Source of the DNA: Acidobacteriota bacterium
GTDB taxonomy: Bacteria; Acidobacteriota; Vicinamibacteria; Vicinamibacterales; CAVVIG01
Direction of reading: 5' to 3'
Assembly (NCBI GenBank): GCA_018268955.1
Contig: JAFDVO010000021.1
Coordinates: forward strand, 1-63,534
DNA: 63,534 nucleotides
The notes below the pieces were generated by a model that was not told where the DNA came from, ran no database searches, and saw only the letters and a list, made by a program, of their open reading frames with translations. Both the position numbers and the translations under genes were made by a program. Shown piece by piece: positions 25,275 to 33,615 of the stretch (position 1 is the first letter of the stretch; every line of letters starts with the position of its first letter).

Positions 25275-27008
25275 TCAGCCGAGCGCGTCGCTGATTTTGC
25301 GGCACGCGTCGACGAGCGCGGCGTTGACCTCCGCTGGCGTAAGGCTGTCGAGCGGGTGCTTCGGGTCGAGCGCGGCCTGGTAACCGGGGATGTCGGTCTG
25401 GTCGTAGGCGCAGGCACTGATGGCAAACCAGACCACCGTCAGGCCTGCTGCGCGGGCGGCGGCGAGCAGCGGCGGCACTTCTTCGTCGGTGATGAAGTCG
25501 GAGGCGAGGAAGTGTGGGCTGACGAGGAGCACCGCGACCTTCGCCGAGTCGAGTGCCCGTCGGATCTCTTCCTTCCACGCAGCACCCGGCTTGATCTGCG
25601 TGTCGTCCCACACGGTGAGCCGGCGCTTGCGGATGTGCGGCTTGAGGTGCAGCTTCAGCCGCTCGAGCCATTCGGTGTCGGCGTGGCTGTAGCTGATGAA
25701 CACGCTGTCGCGGGTTGCTGTCGACGTCGAGGAGCCGACGGCTGACGCGGGCGTCGTGGAGGCGGCGGCCGGAGCAGGGCCCGAGCCGGCCGCGCCGTCT
25801 TTCAGCCGGTGGACGCAGTACCGCTCGTAGCGGCGGCCCTGCGGCTGATCCGGTTTCTTCAGCTCGAACTCCTCTCCGGGATCGGCAATCACCAGATCGC
25901 GGACGGCGAAGTAGGTCCGCTTGTCGACCAGGATACGGCGGCCCTGCCGTGCGTCGCGCGTGAGGTGCGCGGCAAGATTGACACCCGTCCCGAGCACCGT
26001 GAAGTCACGGACACGCGCCGTCCCGATCGTGCCGATGATCACCGTGTCGGTCGCGATGCCCATGCCGATGTCGAGGAACTCGAGCGAAGCGTTCGTGCTG
26101 CGATCCCAGCGATCGCGCATCTGCGCCATGTCGGTTGTCAGCCGCACCGCGCAGCGCACCGCGCGCTCTGCTGTCCGTTCCCCGCGGAAGATGGCAAGCA
26201 GCCCGTCCCCGAGAAACTTGTTCACGATTCCGCCCGCGTCCAGCACGGCAGATGCGAGCGCGGTGAGGAACTCGTTCAGGATCGACTGCACCTGCTCCGG
26301 CCGGTCCAGTTCCTGGCAGAGCCGGTTGTACCCGCGCATGTCCGCGAACATCACCGTGAGCTCTTCGTTGTGGGCGGGGCGGCGAATGGTGGCGAGCAGT
26401 TCGAGTGGATCGGCGGTCGTGCCGTGAGCCTCGTACCAGCCCATGTGCGCGAGCAGGTCGTTCACGAGGGTCGCGTTCCGGAGCGCCACCGCGGCAAGTC
26501 CGGCGAAGTGCTCGAGCAGCGCGACGTCGCGGGTCGAGTAGTCGCCTGAGGCCTTGTTCAGCAGCTGCATGACGCCGAGCCGTTCGGTGCCGACGGTCAA
26601 CGGGACGCAGATCATCGACTCGGTCGTACGGCGCGTGTCTGCGTCGACCCCCTTGAAGTGCTCGACGTCGCCCGCGAGCGCGTCGACGAGGAGCGAGCGC
26701 CCGGTCGTGAAGACCTGCCCGGCCTTGCTCCCGTCGAGCGGGATGCCCTTGACGCGCGACCGGCCCCAGGTCTCGACGAGCTTCGCTGCGTCGCGCCCGA
26801 CCGCCTCGGCGAAGTACAGGTCGCGGCGGTCCGGGTCGTACAGGATCACGCTGCCATCCGGCGAGTCGGTCAGGCCGCAGGCCCGCGCGAGGATGCGCGG
26901 CAGCAGCGTGCGCAGGTCGAGCTCTGCGGCCAGCTCGCGCCCCATGTCGACGAGCGCCAGCAGGTCCGCGGTGGACAGCGTCGGAGTATCAGGCAGCGGG
27001 GGAGTCAT
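25275..27008 (-). CDS. GAF - class III nucleotide cyclase - TIR fusion protein
   Basis: A 577-residue soluble protein with three domains. A GAF domain occupies about residues 15-180. A class III cyclase domain occupies about 212-390: metal aspartates D223 in MFADMRGY and the Asp of FLGDG at 268, adenine-selecting K264 and D335. A TIR domain occupies about 434-577: VFISYSH, the WDDTQIKPG loop, and E509/E510 in the position of the NADase glutamate. At the transition-state pair, N344 is kept but the usual arginine is H348 (NLAAHL), so cyclase chemistry may be weak, altered or lost. A threonine/alanine/serine linker joins cyclase and TIR. One protein thus couples a small-molecule or redox sensor, a cyclase module and a likely NAD-cleaving or signalling TIR. 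Its biological role, including any defence role, is inferred only. Confidence 0.9.
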   Translation of the reverse strand: MTPPLPDTPTLSTADLLALVDMGRELAAELDLRTLLPRILARACGLTDSPDGSVILYDPDRRDLYFAEAVGRDAAKLVETWGRSRVKGIPLDGSKAGQVFTTGRSLLVDALAGDVEHFKGVDADTRRTTESMICVPLTVGTERLGVMQLLNKASGDYSTRDVALLEHFAGLAAVALRNATLVNDLLAHMGWYEAHGTTADPLELLATIRRPAHNEELTVMFADMRGYNRLCQELDRPEQVQSILNEFLTALASAVLDAGGIVNKFLGDGLLAIFRGERTAERAVRCAVRLTTDMAQMRDRWDRSTNASLEFLDIGMGIATDTVIIGTIGTARVRDFTVLGTGVNLAAHLTRDARQGRRILVDKRTYFAVRDLVIADPGEEFELKKPDQPQGRRYERYCVHRLKDGAAGSGPAPAAASTTPASAVGSSTSTATRDSVFISYSHADTEWLERLKLHLKPHIRKRRLTVWDDTQIKPGAAWKEEIRRALDSAKVAVLLVSPHFLASDFITDEEVPPLLAAARAAGLTVVWFAISACAYDQTDIPGYQAALDPKHPLDSLTPAEVNAALVDACRKISDALG

Positions 27009-27039
27009 GCGACTGGACCGGAAGCTTACTACTTCGGGA

Positions 27040-27135
27040 CCCGCAGCTGGGAACCCGGGACTGGGACGACAGGGGACGGAGGTTGGAGGTTGGAGGTTGG
27101 GGGTTGGAGGTTGGAGGTTAGGGGGGTGAGGTTGG
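27040..27135. repeat. GGGACTC and GGAGGTT heptad repeats
   Basis: A short GGGAACC/GGGACTG run (27044-27072) followed by at least six copies of GGAGGTT and variants (27076-27130). It fills the divergent spacer upstream of the cyclase-TIR gene. Confidence 0.85.
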
Positions 27136-27235
27136 GGCTTGGGCGACCGCTAGACAACCCCGGCTGCCCTGCCAGCCGCGCCCGCCCCGTCTGCCCTGCG
27201 CGTTGCGCTACCATGTCAGCCTTTGTGAGGTACCC

Positions 27236-27772
27236 ATGACCGCTTCGTCACCACTGGCTGCCGTGCGCGAGACGCTGGCTGCCGACCGAGCCCTGCTGCT
27301 GTCCGCTGTCGACCGAGTGCCGGTTGCGCTTCGCACCAGGAAACCGGGGCCCGACCGCTGGTCCGTTCAGGATGTCCTCGAGCATCTCTCGATCGTCGAA
27401 CGCGGTGCGTTGATGCGGATTGCGGGGCTCGTCGAGGCTGCGCCACGCGCCGAGGCGCCGGTGTCGGGGACACCCACTCCATTCGACCGCGGACGGCTGG
27501 CGAACCGCGCCCAGAAGATCACCGCGCCGGACCGTATCGTCCCGACCGGGGCGCTCAGCGTCGACGCGTCGCTCCAGTCGCTGACCGAGTCGCGCACCCG
27601 GTTGCTGGCGCTCCTCGACGCGGCCGAGGGCAAGGACCTGACGAAGGTCAGCGTCGAGCACCCCGCGCTGGGGCCGCTCGACGGGTATCAGTGGATCAGT
27701 GCCGTCAGCGCGCACGAGATGCGCCACGCGCTGCAGATCGATGAGATCGCCGCCGCGCTGGCCACAGCGTAG
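27236..27772 (+). CDS. DinB-family protein
   Basis: A 178-residue four-helix-bundle protein of the DinB/YfiT-like superfamily. These are usually metal-binding proteins, some acting as thiol (bacillithiol or mycothiol)-dependent transferases. The ATG at 27236 has GAGG five bases upstream, better than the upstream frame extension. The metal-ligand histidines are in VLEHLSIVERG (helix 2) and AHEMRHALQIDEI (helix 4). The RWSVQDVLEH segment is characteristic. Activity is unknown. A second, secreted DinB-like protein is encoded at 44775. Confidence 0.8.
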   Translation: MTASSPLAAVRETLAADRALLLSAVDRVPVALRTRKPGPDRWSVQDVLEHLSIVERGALMRIAGLVEAAPRAEAPVSGTPTPFDRGRLANRAQKITAPDRIVPTGALSVDASLQSLTESRTRLLALLDAAEGKDLTKVSVEHPALGPLDGYQWISAVSAHEMRHALQIDEIAAALATA

Positions 27773-27806
27773 AGGACGGAGGCCGGAGGACGGACGTCGG
27801 AGTGTA
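27773..27806. repeat. GGAGGACG repeat
   Basis: Units GAGGACG, GAGGCCG, GAGGACG and GACGTCG separate the DinB and ctaA genes. This is a short member of the GGAGGTT/GGCGGAA family. Confidence 0.65.
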
Positions 27807-27816
27807 GGATCGATCC

Positions 27817-28764
27817 ATGGCCCGCCTGGCTCGCTACTCGTGGATCGTGCTCGTCTATAACCTCGCTGTCATCGCGTGGGGCGCGTACGTGCGTGCGACG
27901 GGGTCGGGCGCCGGGTGCGGTGCGCACTGGCCGCTCTGCAACGGCGAAGTGGTGGTGCGGCCGCAGAGCATCGAGATGCTCATTGAGTTCTCGCATCGTG
28001 CGACGAGCGGGCTCGCGCTGATCTCGGTCGTGGTCCTGTTCTTCTGGGCACGCCGTGCGGCCCCTGTCGGCCATCCGGTCCGGCTGGGTGCCGTGCTGTC
28101 GCTCGGGTTCATGCTGTCCGAAGCCGCGCTGGGCGCTGGGCTCGTGTTGTTCCAGCTCGTCGCGCAGGACGCGAGCGCCGCACGTGCGTTCGCTGTTGGC
28201 GCACACCTGCTGAATACGTTCCTGCTGCTCGCCGCCCTCACGCTCACCGTGCACTGGGCGTCCGGACGACCGGCGGTGACGCTGGAGCGGATTCCCGGTC
28301 TGGGCCGCTACGGCGTCGGAGCGGCTGCGCTGCTGCTTGTCAGCGTCGCCGGTGCCATCACCGCCCTCGGCGATACGTTGTTCCCGAGCGGCACGCTGGC
28401 TGAAGGGCTGCAGGCCGACCTGTCCTCCACCTCCCACTTCCTGATCCGGCTGCGCACGATCCATCCGGTGCTCGCGGTGATGGTCGGCCTTTATCTCGCC
28501 ACCGCGGTGTGGCAGATGGCGCGCGGGTCCGAACTCGCCCGCTCCCATGCGCGCGCCGTCACGTGGTTCATCGTCGTGCAGCTGATTGCGGGTGCCTTGA
28601 ACGTGGTGCTGCTCGCTCCGGTCTGGCTGCAACTGGTGCACCTGCTGCTCGCGGACGCGATCTGGATCGCGTACGTGTTCCTCGGCGCAGAAGTGTGTGC
28701 GGCACCGGCAGTCGCCACAGAGCCAGGTCTGCCGGGCCAGTGGGCACTCGACAACCGGCGCTGA
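27817..28764 (+). CDS. ctaA: Heme A synthase (CtaA/Cox15)
   Basis: A 315-residue eight-helix membrane protein that oxidises the C8 methyl of heme O to make heme A for aa3-type cytochrome oxidase. The four heme-ligand histidines are visible in IEFSHRATSG, VGAHLLNTF, RTIHPVLAV and QLVHLLLAD. A CGAHWPLC cysteine pair lies in the first periplasmic loop, as in the Bacillus-type enzyme. The N-terminus YVRATGSGAGCG is typical. The ATG at 27817 has AGGA upstream. Its end is only eight bases from the convergent peptidase stop. No oxidase genes lie in the window. Confidence 0.9.
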   Translation: MARLARYSWIVLVYNLAVIAWGAYVRATGSGAGCGAHWPLCNGEVVVRPQSIEMLIEFSHRATSGLALISVVVLFFWARRAAPVGHPVRLGAVLSLGFMLSEAALGAGLVLFQLVAQDASAARAFAVGAHLLNTFLLLAALTLTVHWASGRPAVTLERIPGLGRYGVGAAALLLVSVAGAITALGDTLFPSGTLAEGLQADLSSTSHFLIRLRTIHPVLAVMVGLYLATAVWQMARGSELARSHARAVTWFIVVQLIAGALNVVLLAPVWLQLVHLLLADAIWIAYVFLGAEVCAAPAVATEPGLPGQWALDNRR

Positions 28765-28772
28765 CCGCCTGC

Positions 28773-30398
28773 TTACTTCGTCGCTTTCGTCGCTGAGGGC
28801 GCGAACAGGTTGCCGAAGTAGTCCCCTGCATACCAGAGCGGACGCTCGGGCGAGTCCGCGAGGATACGGACAGCCCGGTAGTTCAGCTCCGCAAAGCGGG
28901 CTCCAGCCGTCCAGTGGATTGGCAGCGACAGGTCATCATCCGGGTGGTGGTACTGCTTGCGCAGGAAGCTGTCCCACGCCTCCTTCCCGCCGTTCGCCAT
29001 GCCGGTCGCGAGCATCACGGCAGGCACGCCGACCTTCGCCATGGCGTAGTGATCGGACCGCACGAAGATCGTCTGCTCGGGCATCGGGTCCGGTGAGAGC
29101 GTCACGCCCATCTGGGCGCCCGCCGCCTGGAACGCGCGCTCAACGGTGGAATGGCCGGCCCCGTATGCGACAGCATCCGTGAAGTCGTAGAGCAGCAGCG
29201 GCATGTCCAGATCGATGGCCGCGACGATGCGATCGATCGGCACGGGCGGGTTGTTGGCGAACGACTCGGCGCCGAGCAGCCCCTTCTCCTCGGCGGTGTT
29301 GGCGACGATCAGCACGGATCGTTTCGGCCGGGCCGTCGACGTGGTGAACGCGCGTGCGACCTCCAGGAGCGTCGCCACACCTGCGCCGTTGTCGAGCGCG
29401 CCGTTGTTGATGCGGTCGCCCGTCCCTGTTGGCTCGATCCCGATGTGATCCGCGTGGCCCATCAGCGCGACATACTCCTGCTTCAGCGCGGGGTCGGATC
29501 CTTCGATCATGCCGACGACATCAGGGCTCGAATAGCGTCGCGTCTTCGTGGCGACGCGCAGTTCGACAGACGCCTTCAGGGCGAATCCAGCGGGCCTGCC
29601 CTCGGGGCGCTCCGCCTCGTTCAGAACCTCTTCGAGCGACCGGGGCGCACCCTTGAACAGGGCGGCCGCTGCCTTCGGGCCGAGCAGCGCCGACGCCTTC
29701 ATGCCGTGCAGCCGGTCGAATGGCGTCCCATCCTTTCTCACCCAGGTTGTCGACGGCGTATCAGCGTGGGCCGCCAGCATCTCGAACGGGCGCACTCGCG
29801 CGGCGCCATGTGTCTGGACGCCGAGGAATCCGACGGCGCCATGCTCCGCCGCAATGCGTTGCTGTTGTGTGAGGAGATGGGCGGCGATCTCGGAATCGAT
29901 ACCAGGGACAGGGGCCGCAAGGGCAACGACGACCCGTCCGCGGACGTCGAGCCCTTTGTAGTCGTCCATGCCGAGCGACGCGTCGGTGATCCCGTAGCCG
30001 ACGAAGACGACCTCCCCCTTCACGTCGGACTCGCCGCCGAGCGGCGAACCGCCCAGGAGCACGTCGTGCGCCTGCGCGAAGCGCTGCGATCCGGACGACG
30101 TCTTCATCGTCAACCACGCTGAGCCGGTGCGGCGCACCTCCAGCAGCGCAACGGGCTGGAAGTAGCTCCCACCGGCCGCGCCTGGTGCGACGCCCAGTTG
30201 GGCGAACTCCGCGGCGACGTACCGCGCGGCGATTTCGTGTCCACGCGTACCAGCTTCCCGTCCTTCGAGCAGGTCGTCAGCGAGAAAGGTGACGTGCGCC
30301 TTGAAGCGGGCAGCGCTGAAGTCCGGCTGCGACTGCGCGCCCGCAGCGAACGTGACGAGGATGATGACTACGGCTGTGGTGCAGAAACGACGGAGCAT
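28773..30398 (-). CDS. Secreted M28-family zinc aminopeptidase
   Basis: A 541-residue exported peptidase. The start at 30398 gives signal peptide LRRFCTTAVVIILVTFAAGA ending AGAQSQ; upstream codons are only translated repeats. A PA-like insert (about residues 110-240) interrupts the protease fold. The di-zinc ligands appear in GHADHIGIEP (His), GALDNGAGVATL (Asp), NTAEEKGLLGA (catalytic and ligand Glu), AIDLDMP (Asp) and FVRSDHYAMA (His). It should remove N-terminal residues from peptides in the periplasm or outside the cell, and could feed the peptide transporter encoded next to it. Confidence 0.92.
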   Translation of the reverse strand: MLRRFCTTAVVIILVTFAAGAQSQPDFSAARFKAHVTFLADDLLEGREAGTRGHEIAARYVAAEFAQLGVAPGAAGGSYFQPVALLEVRRTGSAWLTMKTSSGSQRFAQAHDVLLGGSPLGGESDVKGEVVFVGYGITDASLGMDDYKGLDVRGRVVVALAAPVPGIDSEIAAHLLTQQQRIAAEHGAVGFLGVQTHGAARVRPFEMLAAHADTPSTTWVRKDGTPFDRLHGMKASALLGPKAAAALFKGAPRSLEEVLNEAERPEGRPAGFALKASVELRVATKTRRYSSPDVVGMIEGSDPALKQEYVALMGHADHIGIEPTGTGDRINNGALDNGAGVATLLEVARAFTTSTARPKRSVLIVANTAEEKGLLGAESFANNPPVPIDRIVAAIDLDMPLLLYDFTDAVAYGAGHSTVERAFQAAGAQMGVTLSPDPMPEQTIFVRSDHYAMAKVGVPAVMLATGMANGGKEAWDSFLRKQYHHPDDDLSLPIHWTAGARFAELNYRAVRILADSPERPLWYAGDYFGNLFAPSATKATK

Positions 30399-30409
30399 CC
30401 TTCCAGTAT

Positions 30410-30660
30410 GACGGACTCGGAACTGGGAACTCGGAACTGGGAACTCGGACTCGGACTCGGACTCGGAACTGGGAACTCGGAACTCGGACTCGGAACTCGG
30501 ACTTCGGACTCGGGACTCGGGACTCGGGACTGGTGGCGGGACGTCGGGCACTCGGTTACGCGTGCCCTGCCTGCCCTCCTTGCGTTGCTGCATTCCTGCG
30601 TTGCTGCATTCCTGCATTCCTGCGTTTCTGCATTCCTGCATTTCTGCATTCCTCCAGGAC
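30410..30660. repeat. GGAACTC heptads followed by GCATTCCT octamers
   Basis: From 30412 to about 30540, 7-bp and related 6-bp units (GGAACTG, GGAACTC, GGACTC) run almost without interruption. From 30588 to 30656 the unit changes to octamers (TGCATTCC, TGCGTTGC, TGCATTTC). The peptidase start lies at one end and the FMN reductase stop at the other, with no gene between. Confidence 0.9.
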
Positions 30661-30668
30661 CTGCTCCC

Positions 30669-31331
30669 TCAGCCCCGCGTCTCGTCCACGCGGTCGGCTC
30701 CTGCGCCGACCGGCTCGCCGAGGAACTCCACCCACGCGCGCTTCATGCACGGGTAATGCGTGGCGGCTTCGACGAGTGACAGGAACGAGTCGAGCGTGCG
30801 ATCGAAGCGGGCCTGCAGCGCCGCGTCAGCGATGGAGTGGTGGTCGTTGAACGCCTTGTGCGCCATCGCGAGCGAGAACATGTCCGGGAAGATGCGCGAG
30901 CCGAGGTGCTCGAACGGCACGCGAAGCGCCCATAGCCCGCGGGTGCCCCCGGCGAGCGACGGAGAGGCGGACATCAGCAGCCCATGCTTGCCGTCGAACG
31001 GCTGTGGGCGGAAGCGCGAGGTCCAGTCGATGAGGTTCTTCAGCACGCCAGGCATCGACCCGTTGTACTCGGGCGACGCGATGATGAACCCATCCGCGGC
31101 CGCGAGCCGATCGTGGAAGGCGCGTGCGCCGGCTGGTATTCCATCGGCCACCTCGGCATCCCCGTCGTATGCCGGCACGTCGAACTCACGCAACGAGGCG
31201 TGGTCCACGTCGGCGCCCTGCTTGCGCACATGCTCCGCGGCCAGCATCGCGAGCGTCTGGTTGAGTGAGTCCTTCCGCAGCGAGGCCGCGAGCACGAGCA
31301 CTTTCAGGGGACGGGCATTCGGGGGCGTCAT
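30669..31331 (-). CDS. NAD(P)H-dependent FMN reductase
   Basis: A 220-residue flavodoxin-fold reductase. The FMN phosphate-binding loop is seen in ASLRKDSLNQTLA and the isoalloxazine loop in SPEYNGSMPGVLKNLIDW, both hallmarks of the NADPH-dependent FMN reductase family (ChrR/SsuE/YieF-like). The ATG at 31331 has an AAGGAGAG ribosome-binding site 7-8 bases upstream. It reduces free or bound FMN, quinones or metal ions; the physiological acceptor is unknown. The C-terminal 25 residues (MKRAWVEFLGEPVGAGADRV) extend beyond the core fold. Confidence 0.88.
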   Translation of the reverse strand: MTPPNARPLKVLVLAASLRKDSLNQTLAMLAAEHVRKQGADVDHASLREFDVPAYDGDAEVADGIPAGARAFHDRLAAADGFIIASPEYNGSMPGVLKNLIDWTSRFRPQPFDGKHGLLMSASPSLAGGTRGLWALRVPFEHLGSRIFPDMFSLAMAHKAFNDHHSIADAALQARFDRTLDSFLSLVEAATHYPCMKRAWVEFLGEPVGAGADRVDETRG

Positions 31332-31347
31332 TCAATCTCTCCTTGGA

Positions 31348-31540
31348 GGCGATGGGCAATAGGCGATGGGCCATAGGCGATAGGCCACGAGCGGGGCCTT
31401 CATGCATGACGCCGACCGGCTGGGGCGGGATCCAGGGGAGACAAATCGCGGGCTTCAGGCTCCTGACTTCAGGCTTCGGGGCAGGTCGGCTGCAGGCTGG
31501 AGCCGACCGCACCTGGAGCCCGGAGCCCGGAGCCTGCGGG
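31348..31540. repeat. GGCGATA and GGGCTTC/GGAGCCC heptad repeats
   Basis: CGATGGG, CAATAGG, CGATGGG, CCATAGG and CGATAGG units occur at 31349-31390. A GGCTTCA/GGAGCCC block follows (31445-31538) between the transporter operon and the FMN reductase gene. Confidence 0.85.
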
Positions 31541-31543
31541 TCG

Positions 31544-32623
31544 TTACTCAGCGTACGGGCATGCCACCCATCGTCCCTCGCGGAACTCGAGCGGGGGGAC
31601 GGCGTCGGCGCAGCTCTCGCGTGCAATCGGGCAGCGCGTGCGGAAGGGGCAGCCGGACGGTTTGTTCATCGGCGACGGCAGATCGCCGGCGAGCTTGGCC
31701 TGGCGGATGCGCCGCGCGTTCGGGTCGGGCCGCGGGGCGGACGCGAGCAGGGCACGCGAGTACGGGTGCAGCGGCGTCTGGTAGATCGTCTCGGCATCAC
31801 CCATCTCGACGATGTGGCCGAGGTACATGACAGCGATGCGATTTGAGATGTGACGGACCACCGAGAGGTCGTGCGCGATGAACAGGTACGAGAGGCCGAA
31901 CTCTTCCTGCAGGTCCTGCATCAGGTTGATGACCTGCGCCTGCACCGACACGTCGAGCGCACTGACCGGTTCGTCGGCGATGACCAGCTTGGGATTCGTC
32001 GCGAGCGCGCGAGCAATGCCGATGCGCTGGCGCTGGCCACCCGAGAACTCGTGCGGATAGCGGTTGCCCTGTTCCGCTGAGAGGCCGACCTTCTGGAGCA
32101 GCCAGGCCACGCGATCGCCGATCTCGGATCCGGAGGTCCGGCTGAAGCCGGAGCCTACGCCTGAGGCGGAGCCATTGCCGCTCGACTGCGAGGTTCCATG
32201 CCGGCCTCCCACTCCGTGAATCCGCAGCGGCTCGGCGATGATCTGCGTCACCGTCTTACGCGGGTTCAGAGAGGCGTATGGATCCTGGAAGACCATCTGG
32301 ATGTCGGACCTGTACGGCCGCATCGCCGCGCGGCTCAACTTCGCGAGGTCCACGACGCCCGTGTCGGTGTGATACAGGATTTCCCCAGAGACCTCAACGC
32401 CGTACGCCATGGCGGCGAGGATGTTCACCACAGCGCGACCGACCGTCGTCTTGCCGCAGCCCGACTCGCCGACGAGCCCCAGCGTTTCGCCGCGGCCAAT
32501 CGTGAACGAGACGTGGTCGACCGCACGCACCTCGCCCAGGCGTCGCAGGAACACGCCGCCGGTCACAGGAAAGCGGACCGTGAGGTCCTTCACCTCGAGG
32601 ATGACGTCGGTGGGCGTGTCCAT
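31544..32623 (-). CDS. oppF: Peptide ABC transporter ATP-binding protein (OppF type)
   Basis: A 359-residue ATPase, the last gene of the operon. Its ATG overlaps the oppD stop (TAATG). Walker A is [11 protein letters not shown], the Q-loop is [12 protein letters not shown], the signature is [15 protein letters not shown], and Walker B is [12 protein letters not shown]. The oligopeptide/dipeptide C-terminal domain has the cysteine cluster [16 protein letters not shown] low-complexity insert of about 30 residues ([20 protein letters not shown] region) interrupts the helical domain between RIHG and DRVAWLLQ, encoded by a palindromic DNA insert. It powers uptake of peptides with OppD and the Yej-type permeases. 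Confidence 0.92.
   Translation of the reverse strand: MDTPTDVILEVKDLTVRFPVTGGVFLRRLGEVRAVDHVSFTIGRGETLGLVGESGCGKTTVGRAVVNILAAMAYGVEVSGEILYHTDTGVVDLAKLSRAAMRPYRSDIQMVFQDPYASLNPRKTVTQIIAEPLRIHGVGGRHGTSQSSGNGSASGVGSGFSRTSGSEIGDRVAWLLQKVGLSAEQGNRYPHEFSGGQRQRIGIARALATNPKLVIADEPVSALDVSVQAQVINLMQDLQEEFGLSYLFIAHDLSVVRHISNRIAVMYLGHIVEMGDAETIYQTPLHPYSRALLASAPRPDPNARRIRQAKLAGDLPSPMNKPSGCPFRTRCPIARESCADAVPPLEFREGRWVACPYAE
32110..32215. repeat. Palindromic coding insert within oppF
   Basis: An in-frame insert of about 90-105 bp relative to the family. Its core is CCGGCT-GA-AGCCGG (32138-32151), a 6-bp perfect stem with a 2-base loop. On the coding strand this gives the peptide VGSGFSRT. The length is a multiple of three and the surrounding protein motifs are intact. 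Confidence 0.65.
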
Positions 32624-33615
32624 TAGCGGGGCACCGGGTAGAGATGGCAGCGGACGAAGTGCTCGGGCTCCACTTCGATGAGCGGCGGTTCGATGTCGGG
32701 GCACGGCTCGAAACGATGCGGACAGCGTGTCACGAACTTGCACCCGACCGGCATGTCCAGGATGCTCGGCACCGTACCGGGAATGACGTTGAGCCGTTTC
32801 GCGCGCGCGCCGTCGACCCGCGGAATCGACCCGAGCAGCCCCTGCGTATAGGGATGCAGCGGGTTCTCGAACAGCCGCGTCACGGGCGCGATCTCCTGGA
32901 TCTTGCCGCCATACATCACGGCAACGCGGTCGCACGTCTCGGCGACGACCGACAGGTTGTGCGTGATCATCAGGATCGCCGCACCCGGCCGCCGCGCCTT
33001 CAGCTGCAGCATCAGGTCGAGGATCTGCGCCTGGATGGTGACATCCAGCGCCGTCGTCGGTTCGTCGGCGATGAGCAGGTCCGGGTTGAGCACGAGCGCC
33101 ATCGCAATCATCACGCGCTGCCGCATGCCGCCGGAGAGGTGATGCGGGTACTGCGTCAGGCGCCGCGGGGCGTCGGGGATGCCGACCTCCGTCAGGATGT
33201 CGATCGCACGCCGGTTTGCCTCCTCCTGTGAGACCGGCTCGTGCTGGAGGATCACCTCGGTGACCTGCATGCCGATGGTGAAGACCGGGTTCAGCGACGT
33301 CATCGGCTCCTGGAAGATCATGCTGATCTCGGAGCCGCGGACCTTTCGAATGTCCTCCCACGAGATCTTCAGGAGGTCGCGCCCCTTGAAGAGGATCTCT
33401 CCGCCGACAATGCGACCTGGCGGGCTCGGGATGAGGCGCAGCACGGAGAGCGCGGTGACGCTCTTGCCGGAACCCGATTCGCCGACGAGGCCGAGCACCT
33501 CGCCCGGACGGATGTCAAGGTCGACGCCGTCGACCGCCTTCGCAACGCCAGCTTCGGTGTCGAAGTACGTGCGGAGGCCGCGAATGGACAGGAGCGGGGC
33601 AGCAGGCTGTGTCAT
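32623..33615 (-). CDS. oppD: Peptide ABC transporter ATP-binding protein (OppD type)
   Basis: A 330-residue ATPase with Walker [15 protein letters not shown]-loop [12 protein letters not shown], signature [15 protein letters not shown] and Walker [13 protein letters not shown]. The C-terminal domain has the cysteine-containing segment [15 protein letters not shown] typical of OppD/DppD, where it can bind an iron-sulfur cluster. The start codon overlaps the stop of the permease gene by four bases (ATGA). It forms the ATPase heterodimer with OppF. In YejABEF systems these two ATPases are fused as YejF, so the split form here is closer to Opp/Dpp. Confidence 0.93.
   Translation of the reverse strand: MTQPAAPLLSIRGLRTYFDTEAGVAKAVDGVDLDIRPGEVLGLVGESGSGKSVTALSVLRLIPSPPGRIVGGEILFKGRDLLKISWEDIRKVRGSEISMIFQEPMTSLNPVFTIGMQVTEVILQHEPVSQEEANRRAIDILTEVGIPDAPRRLTQYPHHLSGGMRQRVMIAMALVLNPDLLIADEPTTALDVTIQAQILDLMLQLKARRPGAAILMITHNLSVVAETCDRVAVMYGGKIQEIAPVTRLFENPLHPYTQGLLGSIPRVDGARAKRLNVIPGTVPSILDMPVGCKFVTRCPHRFEPCPDIEPPLIEVEPEHFVRCHLYPVPR

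Noticed and set aside
25275..27008. A complete Pycsar or other named anti-phage system
   Set aside because: Only the fused gene is present, without a separate effector or neighbouring defence genes. The link to defence remains a hypothesis.
30399..30641. An N-terminal extension of the M28 peptidase
   Set aside because: The extension is translated heptad and octamer repeat; the start at 30398 gives a normal signal peptide.
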